A stretch of 64,000 nt of DNA from Candidatus Nitrosopumilus sp. GTDB lineage: Archaea > Thermoproteota > Nitrososphaeria > Nitrososphaerales > Nitrosopumilaceae. Positions 1 through 8,727 of the stretch are shown here, in pieces. Position numbers and translations under genes: made by a program. The first letter of the stretch is position 1, and the number at the start of each line of letters is the position of its first letter. The notes beneath the pieces are model-generated. The model made no database searches. It was not told the DNA's origin and was given only the letters and a program-made list of their open reading frames with translations. Location of the stretch: positions 1-64,000 of the forward strand of contig JAILWG010000007.1 of the NCBI GenBank assembly GCA_025699075.1, written 5' to 3'.

Positions 1-132
1 AAAGAAAAAGACTGCAGCTAAAAAGAAACCAGCAAAGAAAAAGACTGCAGCTAAAAAGAAACCAGCAAAGAAAAAGACTGCAGCTAAAAAGAAACCAGCA
101 AAGAAAAAGACTGCAGCTAAAAAGAAATCTAA
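1..132 (+). repeat. 33-bp in-frame tandem repeat, about 4 copies (KKKTAAKKKPA unit)
   Basis: Unit aaagaaaaagactgcagctaaaaagaaaccagc repeated at 1, 34, 67 and 100, the last copy diverging at its end. Confidence 0.9.
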
Positions 133-139
133 ACGTTAA
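2..139 (+). CDS. C-terminal end of a Lys/Ala/Pro-rich (histone H1-like tail) protein, truncated by window edge
   Basis: Open frame from the window edge to TAA at 137-139, encoding repeated KKKTAAKKKPA and ending KKKSKR. Confidence 0.75.
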   Translation, partial: KKKTAAKKKPAKKKTAAKKKPAKKKTAAKKKPAKKKTAAKKKSKR

Positions 140-203
140 TCTTTTACAGGTTGACTATGTCTTTTCTATAACATAAAAGTGGCTTTATTTCATAATTTTT
201 GAA

Positions 204-800
204 ATGAAAAAACGTGGTCTGATTGTTGTTCTTATTGGATTGCTTTTGGTTGGCATTGCACTTTCTGTGATTACTTTTACTATTCCTTCAAACATTACAG
301 ATTCATCTATGGCTTCTATGTTTGAGAGCATGTTTGATGAAATAACTACTGAAATCGAAATTATGCCTGGAGATTCTGCATTTGTCTCATATGATGCATC
401 TTCATATGATTCCTCTTTGCTTTGGGGGATTCAAAATATTGGTTATGTTTCTGGGGATGCATTGCACATAAAAATTTCAAATATTTTTGGAGATGATTAT
501 GGTGAATTTGTAATGTCTGAACCAATTCTATTTGATGTCTTGAATGTTTTTCAGTCTGATTCATTAAATTTTGAAATTAAAAATACTGGTTCTAAAACTG
601 TAAGCATCATCATGATGTTTTCTGAGAATCCCGAAAATTCTGACGCTCTGTCTAATCCTGATTCTAAAATAATGAATATGGTTGTACCTCTTGTCATTTC
701 TGGGTTTTTGCTAATTTTAGGAATTATTGTCTCTATAATTGGGGTGATTGTAATTTTAGTTGATTTGAAAAATAATTCAGATGATAAAAGAAATTATTGA
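204..800 (+). CDS. Hypothetical membrane protein (N- and C-terminal TM segments)
   Basis: 198-aa ORF with hydrophobic segments at both ends. Confidence 0.75.
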   Translation: MKKRGLIVVLIGLLLVGIALSVITFTIPSNITDSSMASMFESMFDEITTEIEIMPGDSAFVSYDASSYDSSLLWGIQNIGYVSGDALHIKISNIFGDDYGEFVMSEPILFDVLNVFQSDSLNFEIKNTGSKTVSIIMMFSENPENSDALSNPDSKIMNMVVPLVISGFLLILGIIVSIIGVIVILVDLKNNSDDKRNY

Positions 801-828
801 GGAATAACTCTGCAAAAGTTCACAATTA
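794..828 (+). repeat. Direct repeat copy 1 (TTATTGAGGAATAACTCTGC-N5-TTCACAATTA)
   Basis: Matches 2018-2052 except for the central 5 nt. Confidence 0.85.
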
Positions 829-889
829 ATCTGTAACATTATTTGTCGACAAGAATATCTTTAAATGAACTTCTCGATTTTGAACACTA

Positions 890-1927
890 ATGACTAAAAC
901 AATATGGACTATGACTATCGCTACCATACTTGTCGCTGGACTTGTTGCACCTGCATTCACAAATAATGCATATGCCGCAACTGGATTTGCTGGAGATTAT
1001 GATCCTGTAAATTGGACATTGACAAATACAAATACTGACGGTTTTGTTCTAACTAGTGGTGCACCTGCTAGCATAGAATTAGTTGGTGGGGATCAAGGAT
1101 TTGGTGGATCAGGTGATACTGATTATACTGTACCTGTTGCATGTGAAGGAGACATTTCATTTGATTGGACATACAAAACTCTTGACTTTTCACCTTTTTG
1201 GGATCCTGCAGGATATTTGGTGAATGGAGCATTCATCCAACTTAGTGATAATGCAGGTTTAACTTCTCAAACGGGTTCAACAACAGTCACTGTTTCTGAT
1301 GGAGATGTCTTTGGATTTAGAGTTCACACTGTAGATAACATATTTGGAGAAGGATCTTTTGCAACTATCACAAATCTTCAAACTCCTGATTGCACACTTG
1401 ACTTGCAAGGCGAAAAACTATCTGTAATTTCCACGCTAGAGTCACTAAAAACTGGTGATGAAAAAACAGACAAGAAAATTGACAAAGTAATTAAACACAT
1501 TATCAAAAGCACTGATGATAAATTCTGGGAAGATGAAGAAACCTTAGTTGACGACAAAAAATCAAAGAAGGTATTTGATGAGGAGAAAAAGGCTGTTAAG
1601 GGTCTCAAGAAACTTATCAAAAAAGCAGACATTCCACTTCAGAATTCAATCTTAGATGTAGTCAATATCCTTCTTGATGTTGATAGAGCCCTGGCTGAAA
1701 ATGCAATTACAGAGGCATCAATATTTGCTGGTGACAAAAAAGTTGACAAAGAACTAGAAAAGTCACATAGAGAACTAGGCAAGGTACAGAAGGAACTTGA
1801 TAAGGCACAAGAAGAGATAGACAATGGCAAACCTGACAAGGCACTTGACAAATATGGAAAAGCAATAGACAAGTTCAAGAAAGCATGGGAACATGCACGA
1901 CACGCAATAAAACACGCAACCACATAA
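890..1927 (+). CDS. Secreted hypothetical protein with charged, probably coiled-coil C-terminal region
   Basis: 345-aa ORF; signal peptide MTKTIWTMTIATILVAGLVAPAFTNNAYA; Lys/Asp/Glu-rich C-terminal half. Confidence 0.8.
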   Translation: MTKTIWTMTIATILVAGLVAPAFTNNAYAATGFAGDYDPVNWTLTNTNTDGFVLTSGAPASIELVGGDQGFGGSGDTDYTVPVACEGDISFDWTYKTLDFSPFWDPAGYLVNGAFIQLSDNAGLTSQTGSTTVTVSDGDVFGFRVHTVDNIFGEGSFATITNLQTPDCTLDLQGEKLSVISTLESLKTGDEKTDKKIDKVIKHIIKSTDDKFWEDEETLVDDKKSKKVFDEEKKAVKGLKKLIKKADIPLQNSILDVVNILLDVDRALAENAITEASIFAGDKKVDKELEKSHRELGKVQKELDKAQEEIDNGKPDKALDKYGKAIDKFKKAWEHARHAIKHATT

Positions 1928-2017
1928 TCTCTCTTTTTCTTTTTTATTTACTTCTTAAATTCTATAGATGTTACTAACAGATATAGAAAATAAAATAAAT
2001 TTTGTATTGTGATTTTC

Positions 2018-2052
2018 TTATTGAGGAATAACTCTGCTTTTTTTCACAATTA
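2018..2052 (+). repeat. Direct repeat copy 2
   Basis: See 794-828. Confidence 0.85.
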
Positions 2053-2165
2053 TTGAGAGATGTGAGTTCAGAATCAGTAGGTTGCATAATTCATTTTAAC
2101 AAATAATTGGTTTTTGGAGTTTAGAATCTTATCTAAGTAAATTTTAAATTTTTTAATATTTTTAA

Positions 2166-2345
2166 TCAAAAAGGCTTTTCTGTGAATTTTTTACATTCGC
2201 AATTTCTACAATTAATCCGATTTTGTTTTGGATATACTGCCCTGCCTCCTCCTTTTAAACCTAAAATTGGCCCAAGATGATGGCTTGTTTGATAATGCCC
2301 ACAGATACATTTTGGACCATACGTGTCTTCGTTTCTATCGATCAT
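2166..2345 (-). CDS. Small Cys-rich putative zinc-binding protein, 59 aa
   Basis: MIDRNEDTYGPKCICGHYQTSHHLGPILGLKGGGRAVYPKQNRINCRNCECKKFTEKPF; start overlaps the stop of the upstream ORF 2342..2566 by 4 nt. Confidence 0.7.
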   Translation of the reverse strand: MIDRNEDTYGPKCICGHYQTSHHLGPILGLKGGGRAVYPKQNRINCRNCECKKFTEKPF

Positions 2346-2566
2346 TTTTCAGATAACTTGCTCCATCTATAATTAAATAAAATATAGATTACTCCAATAA
2401 AAATAAAGAAAAGACTTCCTACAGCACCAATGAAAATTTTGTCTCTAGATATGCTGGGTTCTGAAAAAGAATCAGAAAACATCAAAAGATTAACTGTATG
2501 AAAAAACAATAAACTCGCAATAACAATTACACTTGAACCAATTACTAGAATTTTCCAAGTTTTCAT
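2342..2566 (-). CDS. Small membrane protein, two TM segments
   Basis: 74-aa ORF with two hydrophobic helices. Confidence 0.6.
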   Translation of the reverse strand: MKTWKILVIGSSVIVIASLLFFHTVNLLMFSDSFSEPSISRDKIFIGAVGSLFFIFIGVIYILFNYRWSKLSEK

Positions 2567-2765
2567 AAATTATTACAACTCAATTTCATTATATTATTAT
2601 TCAACAATTTACGCACCAATGAGGATTTTGTCTTTTTACTATGGTCGATAAACTCACTATATTCTACCAGTAGGTTAGCTAATCTGTTTTAACTAATGTT
2701 TGGTTTACTGGTGGTCTATTCGTGGTCTACCATAATCTTTTAGATCTACTACATCTGTAATATCT

Positions 2766-3260
2766 TCATGCAAACAATATCAACCAAATTGGATAAAGAC
2801 ACAGCAAGTAAGTTTCTTGAAATCTGCAAGTGAGGATTAAACGCCTAATCTGTTCTGTTGTAATCGCTTTATCCCCTCCTAACTTCTTGAGTGCTGGGTA
2901 TAATTCTTCTATTGATTCTTTATTAAATTTACAACCATTTACCTTGAGAAATTTGAAAACCCCTGCTAAATAATTGGGAACTGAATTAGGGCTTAAATCT
3001 CCAGATTCACATCTTTTTCTTAAATGAATTACATAATCTTGCATAATCTCATTTTTCTCAAATTCTGACAATAATACAAAAGATTCATGGTCTTTGTTTG
3101 AAAACTTCAAAAAGAAATTTAGAACTTTATCATACGCTTGAAAAGTTCTTTTAGATTTACAAGAATTTTGGAAAAGAACTAGGCATCTGGGAGTTTTATT
3201 CATAGATTTTCTTTTGTTTTGTTCTTTATAGTCAAAGTAGCCTACATTCTCTATAGTCAT
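2766..3260 (-). pseudogene. Truncated tyrosine recombinase/integrase, N-terminal SAM-like domain only
   Basis: RTFQAYDKVLNFFLKF...NSVPNYLAGVFKFLKVNG...ITTEQIRRLILTC resembles an integrase N-terminal domain; catalytic R-H-R-Y region absent; a plausible continuation (HEDITDVVDLKDYGRPRIDHQ) lies out of frame downstream. Confidence 0.6.
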
Positions 3261-3305
3261 GACTAATGACTATATTCGAAAAATTAATTCTGTATTTATG
3301 AAAAA

Positions 3306-3620
3306 TTATTGAGGATTAATATCCATCTTGCCAAATTTGCCTTTGGTTAGGGATACTTCACCTTTGAACTCATTGGTATATCCATTTGTAATGACAACTG
3401 TATCTCCAACATTTACTGCTTTGATGTCGTCGCCCCACAATGTGAGTTTCATTTGGTCATCTTCAGTTTCACCGTTTGAAATTATCGCATCACAGACATC
3501 CACTGTGCCCCCACTTTTGAGATTGACAGTTCTGGCGTCTCCTTTGCTTTTAACAACAGCTTCAACATTTACTCCGCTTCGCATTTTTTTTGCTTCGGAA
3601 ATTGGTATGAATTCTGACAT
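3306..3620 (-). CDS. OB-fold single-stranded DNA-binding protein (RPA/SSB-like)
   Basis: Compact OB-fold pattern (VEAVVKSKG..RTVNLKSGGTVDVCDAIISN..MKLTLWGDDIKAVNVGDTVVITNGYTNEFKGEVSLTKG). Confidence 0.75.
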   Translation of the reverse strand: MSEFIPISEAKKMRSGVNVEAVVKSKGDARTVNLKSGGTVDVCDAIISNGETEDDQMKLTLWGDDIKAVNVGDTVVITNGYTNEFKGEVSLTKGKFGKMDINPQ

Positions 3621-3739
3621 TATTTTTGAGTCAATTTCGCACGATTATAAGCTTTGTTAAAAAATTAGTAAAATCATGGATCTTTTTTTATTTTTTCAAA
3701 ATAGTAATTGAGAAATATTGGTCAATACACAATCTCGTT

Positions 3740-3840
3740 GCAGAGGTATCGAAGCCCGGTCAACCGAGAGGGACTCAAGATCCACAAAATTGGAAATCCC
3801 TTCTCTCAGGAGTTCGTGGGTTCGAATCCCACCCTCTGCA
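3740..3840 (+). tRNA. tRNA-Leu(CAA), class II, with apparent 16-nt anticodon-loop intron
   Basis: Acceptor GCAGAGG/CCTCTGC with A73; anticodon stem AGGGA/TCCCT encloses CTCAAG + intron; T-arm GTGGG-TTCGAAT-CCCAC; CCA not encoded. Confidence 0.9.
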
Positions 3841-3884
3841 CTAAATTTTAATTAAAATTACAAATTCAGGTGAAATTTCTGAAA

Positions 3885-4007
3885 TTATGCTACAATTGTT
3901 TTGACTTTAGTTATGGAATGTTCTGAAATTCGTTTGTGCATTTCAGCAAGTTGATCGTCCTTGAATGATAAATTGCATCTAAAACACTTCCAAACCATCT
4001 CGGACAT
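3885..4007 (-). CDS. Small C2H2-type zinc-finger-like protein, 40 aa
   Basis: MSEMVWKCFRCNLSFKDDQLAEMHKRISEHSITKVKTIVA; C-x2-C-x12-H-x5-H spacing. Confidence 0.7.
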   Translation of the reverse strand: MSEMVWKCFRCNLSFKDDQLAEMHKRISEHSITKVKTIVA

Positions 4008-4191
4008 GGTATAATTAGGCACAAATTGCATATAAAGATATTGCATCATTGATCCAATTTTTTACAATACATGATCATAGTTTTGAAAAACATGAAATTT
4101 TTATAATTTTTTAGATCATAATGAAATTTTTTCATGACTGAACCCAAATCCAAGGGTTTAGAAACAAAAAAAATGTTACAATTTTTGAAAG

Positions 4192-4812
4192 ATGTTAGAT
4201 ATTTTTGAAATTTTTGGAAAATTTTCATATTTTGGAATTTTTCTTGTACTAATTGGAGTAAATGCCTCTCCGATTTTGATGCCGCCAAGCTGGATTATTC
4301 TGACATCTTTTTATCTTCTAGATCCATCATTGAATGTTGTAATTCTTGCCATGGTTGGGGCCACAGGAGCTACCCTTGGCAGATTTGCTCTAAAGCGAAT
4401 TAGTGTGCTTTTTAGGAGGTTTGTCGCAGAAGAACAAAAATCAAATCTTGATGTGATTGGAGATTATCTAAACCGAAAAAAATACGGTTATGTGATTGCC
4501 TCTTTTCTGTTTGGTGCAACCCCTCTTCCAAGTAACATGTTGTTTATTGCGTATGGATTAATGCGTGCCAAAAGTTTGGGCATATATGTTGGATTTTGGT
4601 TTGGTCGAACGCTCTCATATGTTGTCATGATTTATTTTGGCAATGCTGTTTTGACCCCTTTCTTAGAAATATTTGAGGATCGTCTAACTGGAATTTTATT
4701 AATTGACGGAGTTGGTATTGGGTCGATTATTCTCTTTGCATCTGTAAACTGGACTCTTTTAATTACTCAAAGAAAATTAAAATTTGTCAAACCAAAAATA
4801 TGGAGATTCTAA
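4192..4812 (+). CDS. Membrane protein, VTT/SNARE-associated (DedA-like) type
   Basis: Polytopic protein with GATGATLGRFALKR and FLFGATPLPSNMLFIAYGLM. Confidence 0.6.
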   Translation: MLDIFEIFGKFSYFGIFLVLIGVNASPILMPPSWIILTSFYLLDPSLNVVILAMVGATGATLGRFALKRISVLFRRFVAEEQKSNLDVIGDYLNRKKYGYVIASFLFGATPLPSNMLFIAYGLMRAKSLGIYVGFWFGRTLSYVVMIYFGNAVLTPFLEIFEDRLTGILLIDGVGIGSIILFASVNWTLLITQRKLKFVKPKIWRF

Positions 4813-5439
4813 ATGTCTGTTCTTGATTCTATAAAAAATGAAGTAAAAGAAATGGTGGATAATGACTCTGCTCATGATTTTCAACATGTCATGAGAGTAT
4901 ACAAAAATGCACAAAAACTGTGCAAGCAAGAAAAGGCAAATAAAAAATTAGTTCTTAGTGCTGCACTACTTCATGATATTGTTTCATATCCCAAATCTGA
5001 CAAGCGCTCAAAAAATTCTTCTGTGGAAAGTGCAAAAAAATCTAAACCTCTTTTAGAAAAATATGGTTTCTCAAAAGAAGAAATTGTAATTGTATCTGAA
5101 GCAATACGGGATCACAGCTTTTCACGAAACAAAATCCCTGCAACTCTCGAAGGAAAAATTCTCCAAGATGCTGATAGGCTTGATGCTTTAGGTGCAATAG
5201 GTATTGCTAGAGTTTTTGCTACTGGCGGTTCACTCAAAAGATCCTTTTACAATACTGATGATCCTTTCTGTCAAACAAGAATGCCTGATGATAAAACTTG
5301 GACTATAGATCATTTTTATCAAAAATTGCTAAAACTAGAATCTTTAATGAATACAAAATCCGGGAAAATTGAAGCAAAAAAGCGAACTATGGTGATAAAG
5401 GAATTTCTAAAACAACTAGGAAAGGAAATTAATTCTTAA
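4813..5439 (+). CDS. HD-domain phosphohydrolase
   Basis: DSAHDFQHVMRVYKNA...AALLHDIV...DHSF...LQDADRLDALGAIGIAR. Confidence 0.9.
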   Translation: MSVLDSIKNEVKEMVDNDSAHDFQHVMRVYKNAQKLCKQEKANKKLVLSAALLHDIVSYPKSDKRSKNSSVESAKKSKPLLEKYGFSKEEIVIVSEAIRDHSFSRNKIPATLEGKILQDADRLDALGAIGIARVFATGGSLKRSFYNTDDPFCQTRMPDDKTWTIDHFYQKLLKLESLMNTKSGKIEAKKRTMVIKEFLKQLGKEINS

Positions 5440-5520
5440 ATTTCTCAAAATCTGTCTTAATTTTGGTCTGGTTTTTTATGATGAAAATATTGTTATAAGT
5501 TAAAAATTTGAAAGAATCAA

Positions 5521-7149
5521 TTGAATCTATTAGAAAAAATTGAAAAATCTTTTCAAACTACTAGTGATCATAAATTCTCAGAATCTAAAAAAGGAATGGT
5601 TTCATCTGCCTTTCCTGATGCTACTGATGCAGGCGTTGAAATGCTCAAAAAAGGAGGAAATGCAATAGATGCTGCATGTGCAACTGCTTTGGCGTTAGGA
5701 GTGTGTGAACCTCAAGCCTCTGGAATCGGAGGTCAATCAATGGGAATAATTCACATAAACGGAAAAACAATCTGTATAGATGGTTCTACTAGGGCTCCTT
5801 CTTTAGCTTTACCTAGTAAATTCAAAAACAAACTAGATAGATCAATTGGATACAAGTCAACAACAGTCCCCAGTACTATTGCAGTTATGGGATTTCTGAA
5901 TGAGAAATATGGAAATCTTGAATGGGCTCAAATACTAAAACCTGCAATAAGAATTGCAAAAAAAGGATACAAAATTTCAACACTTCAACATGATTTGCAA
6001 CAACGTGAACTAGAAAGTTTTAACAAAGTAAAGTCTAAATCTGGAGCAAAGTATTTTCTCAAAGATGGAACAATTCCTTATGACACAAAAGATCTTTTTG
6101 TCCAAGATGATTTAGCAGAATTACTAACATATCTAGCTGGCAACGGATACAGATCATTTTATCATGGAAAAATTCCAAAAATGATAGATGCTGATATGCA
6201 AAAAAACAAAGGGTTGCTACGAGAAGAGGATCTAGTTTTAATTCCAAAAATAATTGAACGTGAACCTCTAGTTGGAAAATATAGAAATATGACCGTCAAA
6301 ACGTTTCCTCCTCCCGCAGCAGGTAGAATACTGTTGCTTATTTTGATGCTACTAAATCAACTTCCTACTAACACTATCAAAAAAAATCGATTAGAATTTT
6401 ATCACTATTTAGTAGAAACATTCAAGAGATCTCTTTCATTTCGTACTCAGCGCCCATATGATGTAGCAACATACAAACAAATTGATGACAAATTATTATT
6501 TGACAAGTCTTTTCTCAAACATTTATCGGAATCTATCATAGATGGAATATCTATCTCTAATCATAATGTAAAATTCCATGATGAAGATACTACACATCTT
6601 TCTGTAATGGATGATGAAGGTAATGCTGCAGGAATTACTCAATCTGTTGAATTAGTATATGGTTCAAAAGCTGCAGCAGACGGTTTGGGGTTTTTGTATA
6701 ATTGCTACATGTCCTCTTTTGAATATGAAAATATCAATTATCCTCATTATTTACGTCCAAACTCGAGTCCCTGGACATCTGTTGCCCCTACTATATTATT
6801 TCATAAAAACAAACCATGGATGATTCTTGGAACTCCTGGCAGTGATAGAATTCCTACCGTAACTGCCCAATTCATATCATCAATGATTGATTCGGGTCTC
6901 AGTCCAAATGATGCTATGGATAAACCAAGAATACATTGTACTGTGGATGGCAAAATTACTGTTGAAGGAGAAAGATTTGACGATCGTGTAATTCCGTATT
7001 TGGCTGAGTTGGGATATAAAATAGAATTAAAAGAATCTTATTCGTATTATCATGGAGCAATCCATGCCGTTATTAAAAAACAAAGTTCCAAAGGATTTCA
7101 AGGAATTGCAGAAGTAAGAAGGGATGGAATTGCAAAAGGGATTGATTGA
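5521..7149 (+). CDS. ggt: Gamma-glutamyltransferase family protein
   Basis: KKGMVSSAFPDATDAGVEMLKKGGNAIDAACATALALGVCEPQASGIGG...DTTHLSVMDDEGNAAGITQS; TTG start. Confidence 0.9.
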   Translation: MNLLEKIEKSFQTTSDHKFSESKKGMVSSAFPDATDAGVEMLKKGGNAIDAACATALALGVCEPQASGIGGQSMGIIHINGKTICIDGSTRAPSLALPSKFKNKLDRSIGYKSTTVPSTIAVMGFLNEKYGNLEWAQILKPAIRIAKKGYKISTLQHDLQQRELESFNKVKSKSGAKYFLKDGTIPYDTKDLFVQDDLAELLTYLAGNGYRSFYHGKIPKMIDADMQKNKGLLREEDLVLIPKIIEREPLVGKYRNMTVKTFPPPAAGRILLLILMLLNQLPTNTIKKNRLEFYHYLVETFKRSLSFRTQRPYDVATYKQIDDKLLFDKSFLKHLSESIIDGISISNHNVKFHDEDTTHLSVMDDEGNAAGITQSVELVYGSKAAADGLGFLYNCYMSSFEYENINYPHYLRPNSSPWTSVAPTILFHKNKPWMILGTPGSDRIPTVTAQFISSMIDSGLSPNDAMDKPRIHCTVDGKITVEGERFDDRVIPYLAELGYKIELKESYSYYHGAIHAVIKKQSSKGFQGIAEVRRDGIAKGID

Positions 7150-7222
7150 CTAATTCAGAGCAGAAAAAATTCAATAATATGTGTCTTAGATTTGGTGATT
7201 TGTAAATCAAATAACTTTTGTT

Positions 7223-7247
7223 TTGATTTAATTCAGGATTAAATCAA
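7223..7247. terminator. Inverted repeat, possible bidirectional terminator between convergent genes
   Basis: TTGATTTAAT-tcagg-ATTAAATCAA, perfect 10-bp arms. Confidence 0.45.
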
Positions 7248-7408
7248 TTTGTATTTTGTTTAATAATTTATTTTCAGTTTTACTCATGCAAGGTGAAATA
7301 AATGACGGAATGGGTGTATTTGGTAGATTATTTTGTATCTGAATTCAGACATAGAATCCAATACAAATTTGATAATTCTATGGAAAAACTGTTACAGGTT
7401 GTTAAACT

Positions 7409-7720
7409 TTAGCCATAATCGACATATCTGTCATAGCGTGTCTCAATCTCTTTGTTTTCACCTGATTTTATCTTCTCATACTCTTCGTTTTTCCTAAATT
7501 CGATATATTTTCTGATTTCCTCAAATTCTTCTTCTTTTGGAAAAGAGTCAAACACAGGCTCTGCTAGCTGTAAATATTCTATAGTTTTCTCACGAAATTC
7601 TTCTCTTGTTGGCTTTTTGATTCCTTTCATTCTGAACCAAACTGCAGTCCAGCTTGCGCCTATGACATGTGGCATTAAGTCAAATGCTCTTTGAATTTCA
7701 AAACGCTCGTCGTTTCTCAT
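7409..7720 (-). CDS. Conserved hypothetical protein
   Basis: 103-aa ORF whose start overlaps the end of hemB by 4 nt. Confidence 0.65.
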   Translation of the reverse strand: MRNDERFEIQRAFDLMPHVIGASWTAVWFRMKGIKKPTREEFREKTIEYLQLAEPVFDSFPKEEEFEEIRKYIEFRKNEEYEKIKSGENKEIETRYDRYVDYG

Positions 7721-8697
7721 GATTCTTGAAGGAATCTTGAAGCTGATTTTGCAAAATATGTTACTATCATATCTGCACCTGCTCTTTTAATTGAATGTAG
7801 AATTTCTAGTGTGATGTCTTTTTCATTTACATACCCTAGCTGTGATGCAGCTTTTACCAGGGCATATTCACCAGATACACTGTATGCTGAAACTGGAACA
7901 TTGTATTTTCTTCTAGTCTCTGCGATTAAATCCAAATACGATAATGCTGGTTTTATCATGACAATATCTACCCCTTCTTCAATGTCTGTCTCTACTTCCA
8001 TCATGGCTTCTCTTGCGTTTGTAAATGGAACTTGGTATGTTTTTCTGTCTCCGAATTTTGGTGCACATTCAGCAGCATCTCTGAATGGTGAGTAAAAGTT
8101 TGAACGATGTTTTGCAGAATGTGACATTATTGAAACGTCTGTAAATCCTTCATCATCAAGTGCTTTTCGTATTGCAGCAACTTGGCCATCCATCATTGCT
8201 GATGGTGAGACTGTGTCTACTCCTGCCTTTGCTTGACTTACTGCAATTTTTGCAAGTGTTTCTAAACTAATGTCATTATCAATTTTATTTCCCTGAATTA
8301 TTCCACAATGTCCTGTAGATGTAAATTGACACAAACAAACGTCTGCCATAATTACTATTTTATCTCCAAATTTCTCTCTGATTTGTAAAATTGCCTTTTG
8401 AACAATTCCGTTATTATCAAAAGCTGAACTTCCTGCTTCATCTTTTTGTGTTGGAATTCCAAAAAGCATGATTGCAGGAATGCCTAAATCGATAATTGTG
8501 CTTATTTCATCATTTACGTCCTTTAACGGTAATCTTTCAATTTCTGACATTGATTCTACTTTGACTCTTTCATTCAAATCTTCTTGAACAAATACTGGGC
8601 AAATGAAATCTTTTGGAGATAGAGTTGTTTCCTGAACTAACTCTCTCATTTTCTCAGATGTTCTCAGTCGACGAAGGCGTCTAGTAGGAAATGACAT
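7717..8697 (-). CDS. hemB: Porphobilinogen synthase (delta-aminolevulinic acid dehydratase)
   Basis: FICPVFVQEDLNERV, MADVCLCQFTSTGHCGI, VSPSAMMDGQVAAIRKALD, MIKPALSYLDLI. Confidence 0.97.
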   Translation of the reverse strand: MSFPTRRLRRLRTSEKMRELVQETTLSPKDFICPVFVQEDLNERVKVESMSEIERLPLKDVNDEISTIIDLGIPAIMLFGIPTQKDEAGSSAFDNNGIVQKAILQIREKFGDKIVIMADVCLCQFTSTGHCGIIQGNKIDNDISLETLAKIAVSQAKAGVDTVSPSAMMDGQVAAIRKALDDEGFTDVSIMSHSAKHRSNFYSPFRDAAECAPKFGDRKTYQVPFTNAREAMMEVETDIEEGVDIVMIKPALSYLDLIAETRRKYNVPVSAYSVSGEYALVKAASQLGYVNEKDITLEILHSIKRAGADMIVTYFAKSASRFLQES

Positions 8698-8727
8698 GAT
8701 GAAATTCTCTTTAGGTAAAATATAATC

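Noticed and set aside
1-139. CRISPR-like short repeat array
   Set aside because: No spacers; units are contiguous, in frame and coding
1378-1923. Minus-strand Ser/Leu-rich ORFs (1378-1632, 1639-1923)
   Set aside because: Antisense shadows of the Lys/Asp/Glu-rich secreted protein
3626-3844. 72-aa + strand ORF
   Set aside because: Covers tRNA-Leu; its 3' half is the tRNA sequence, so a chance ORF
4046-4288. 80-aa minus-strand ORF
   Set aside because: Overlaps the start of the VTT-like membrane protein in antisense; low-complexity translation
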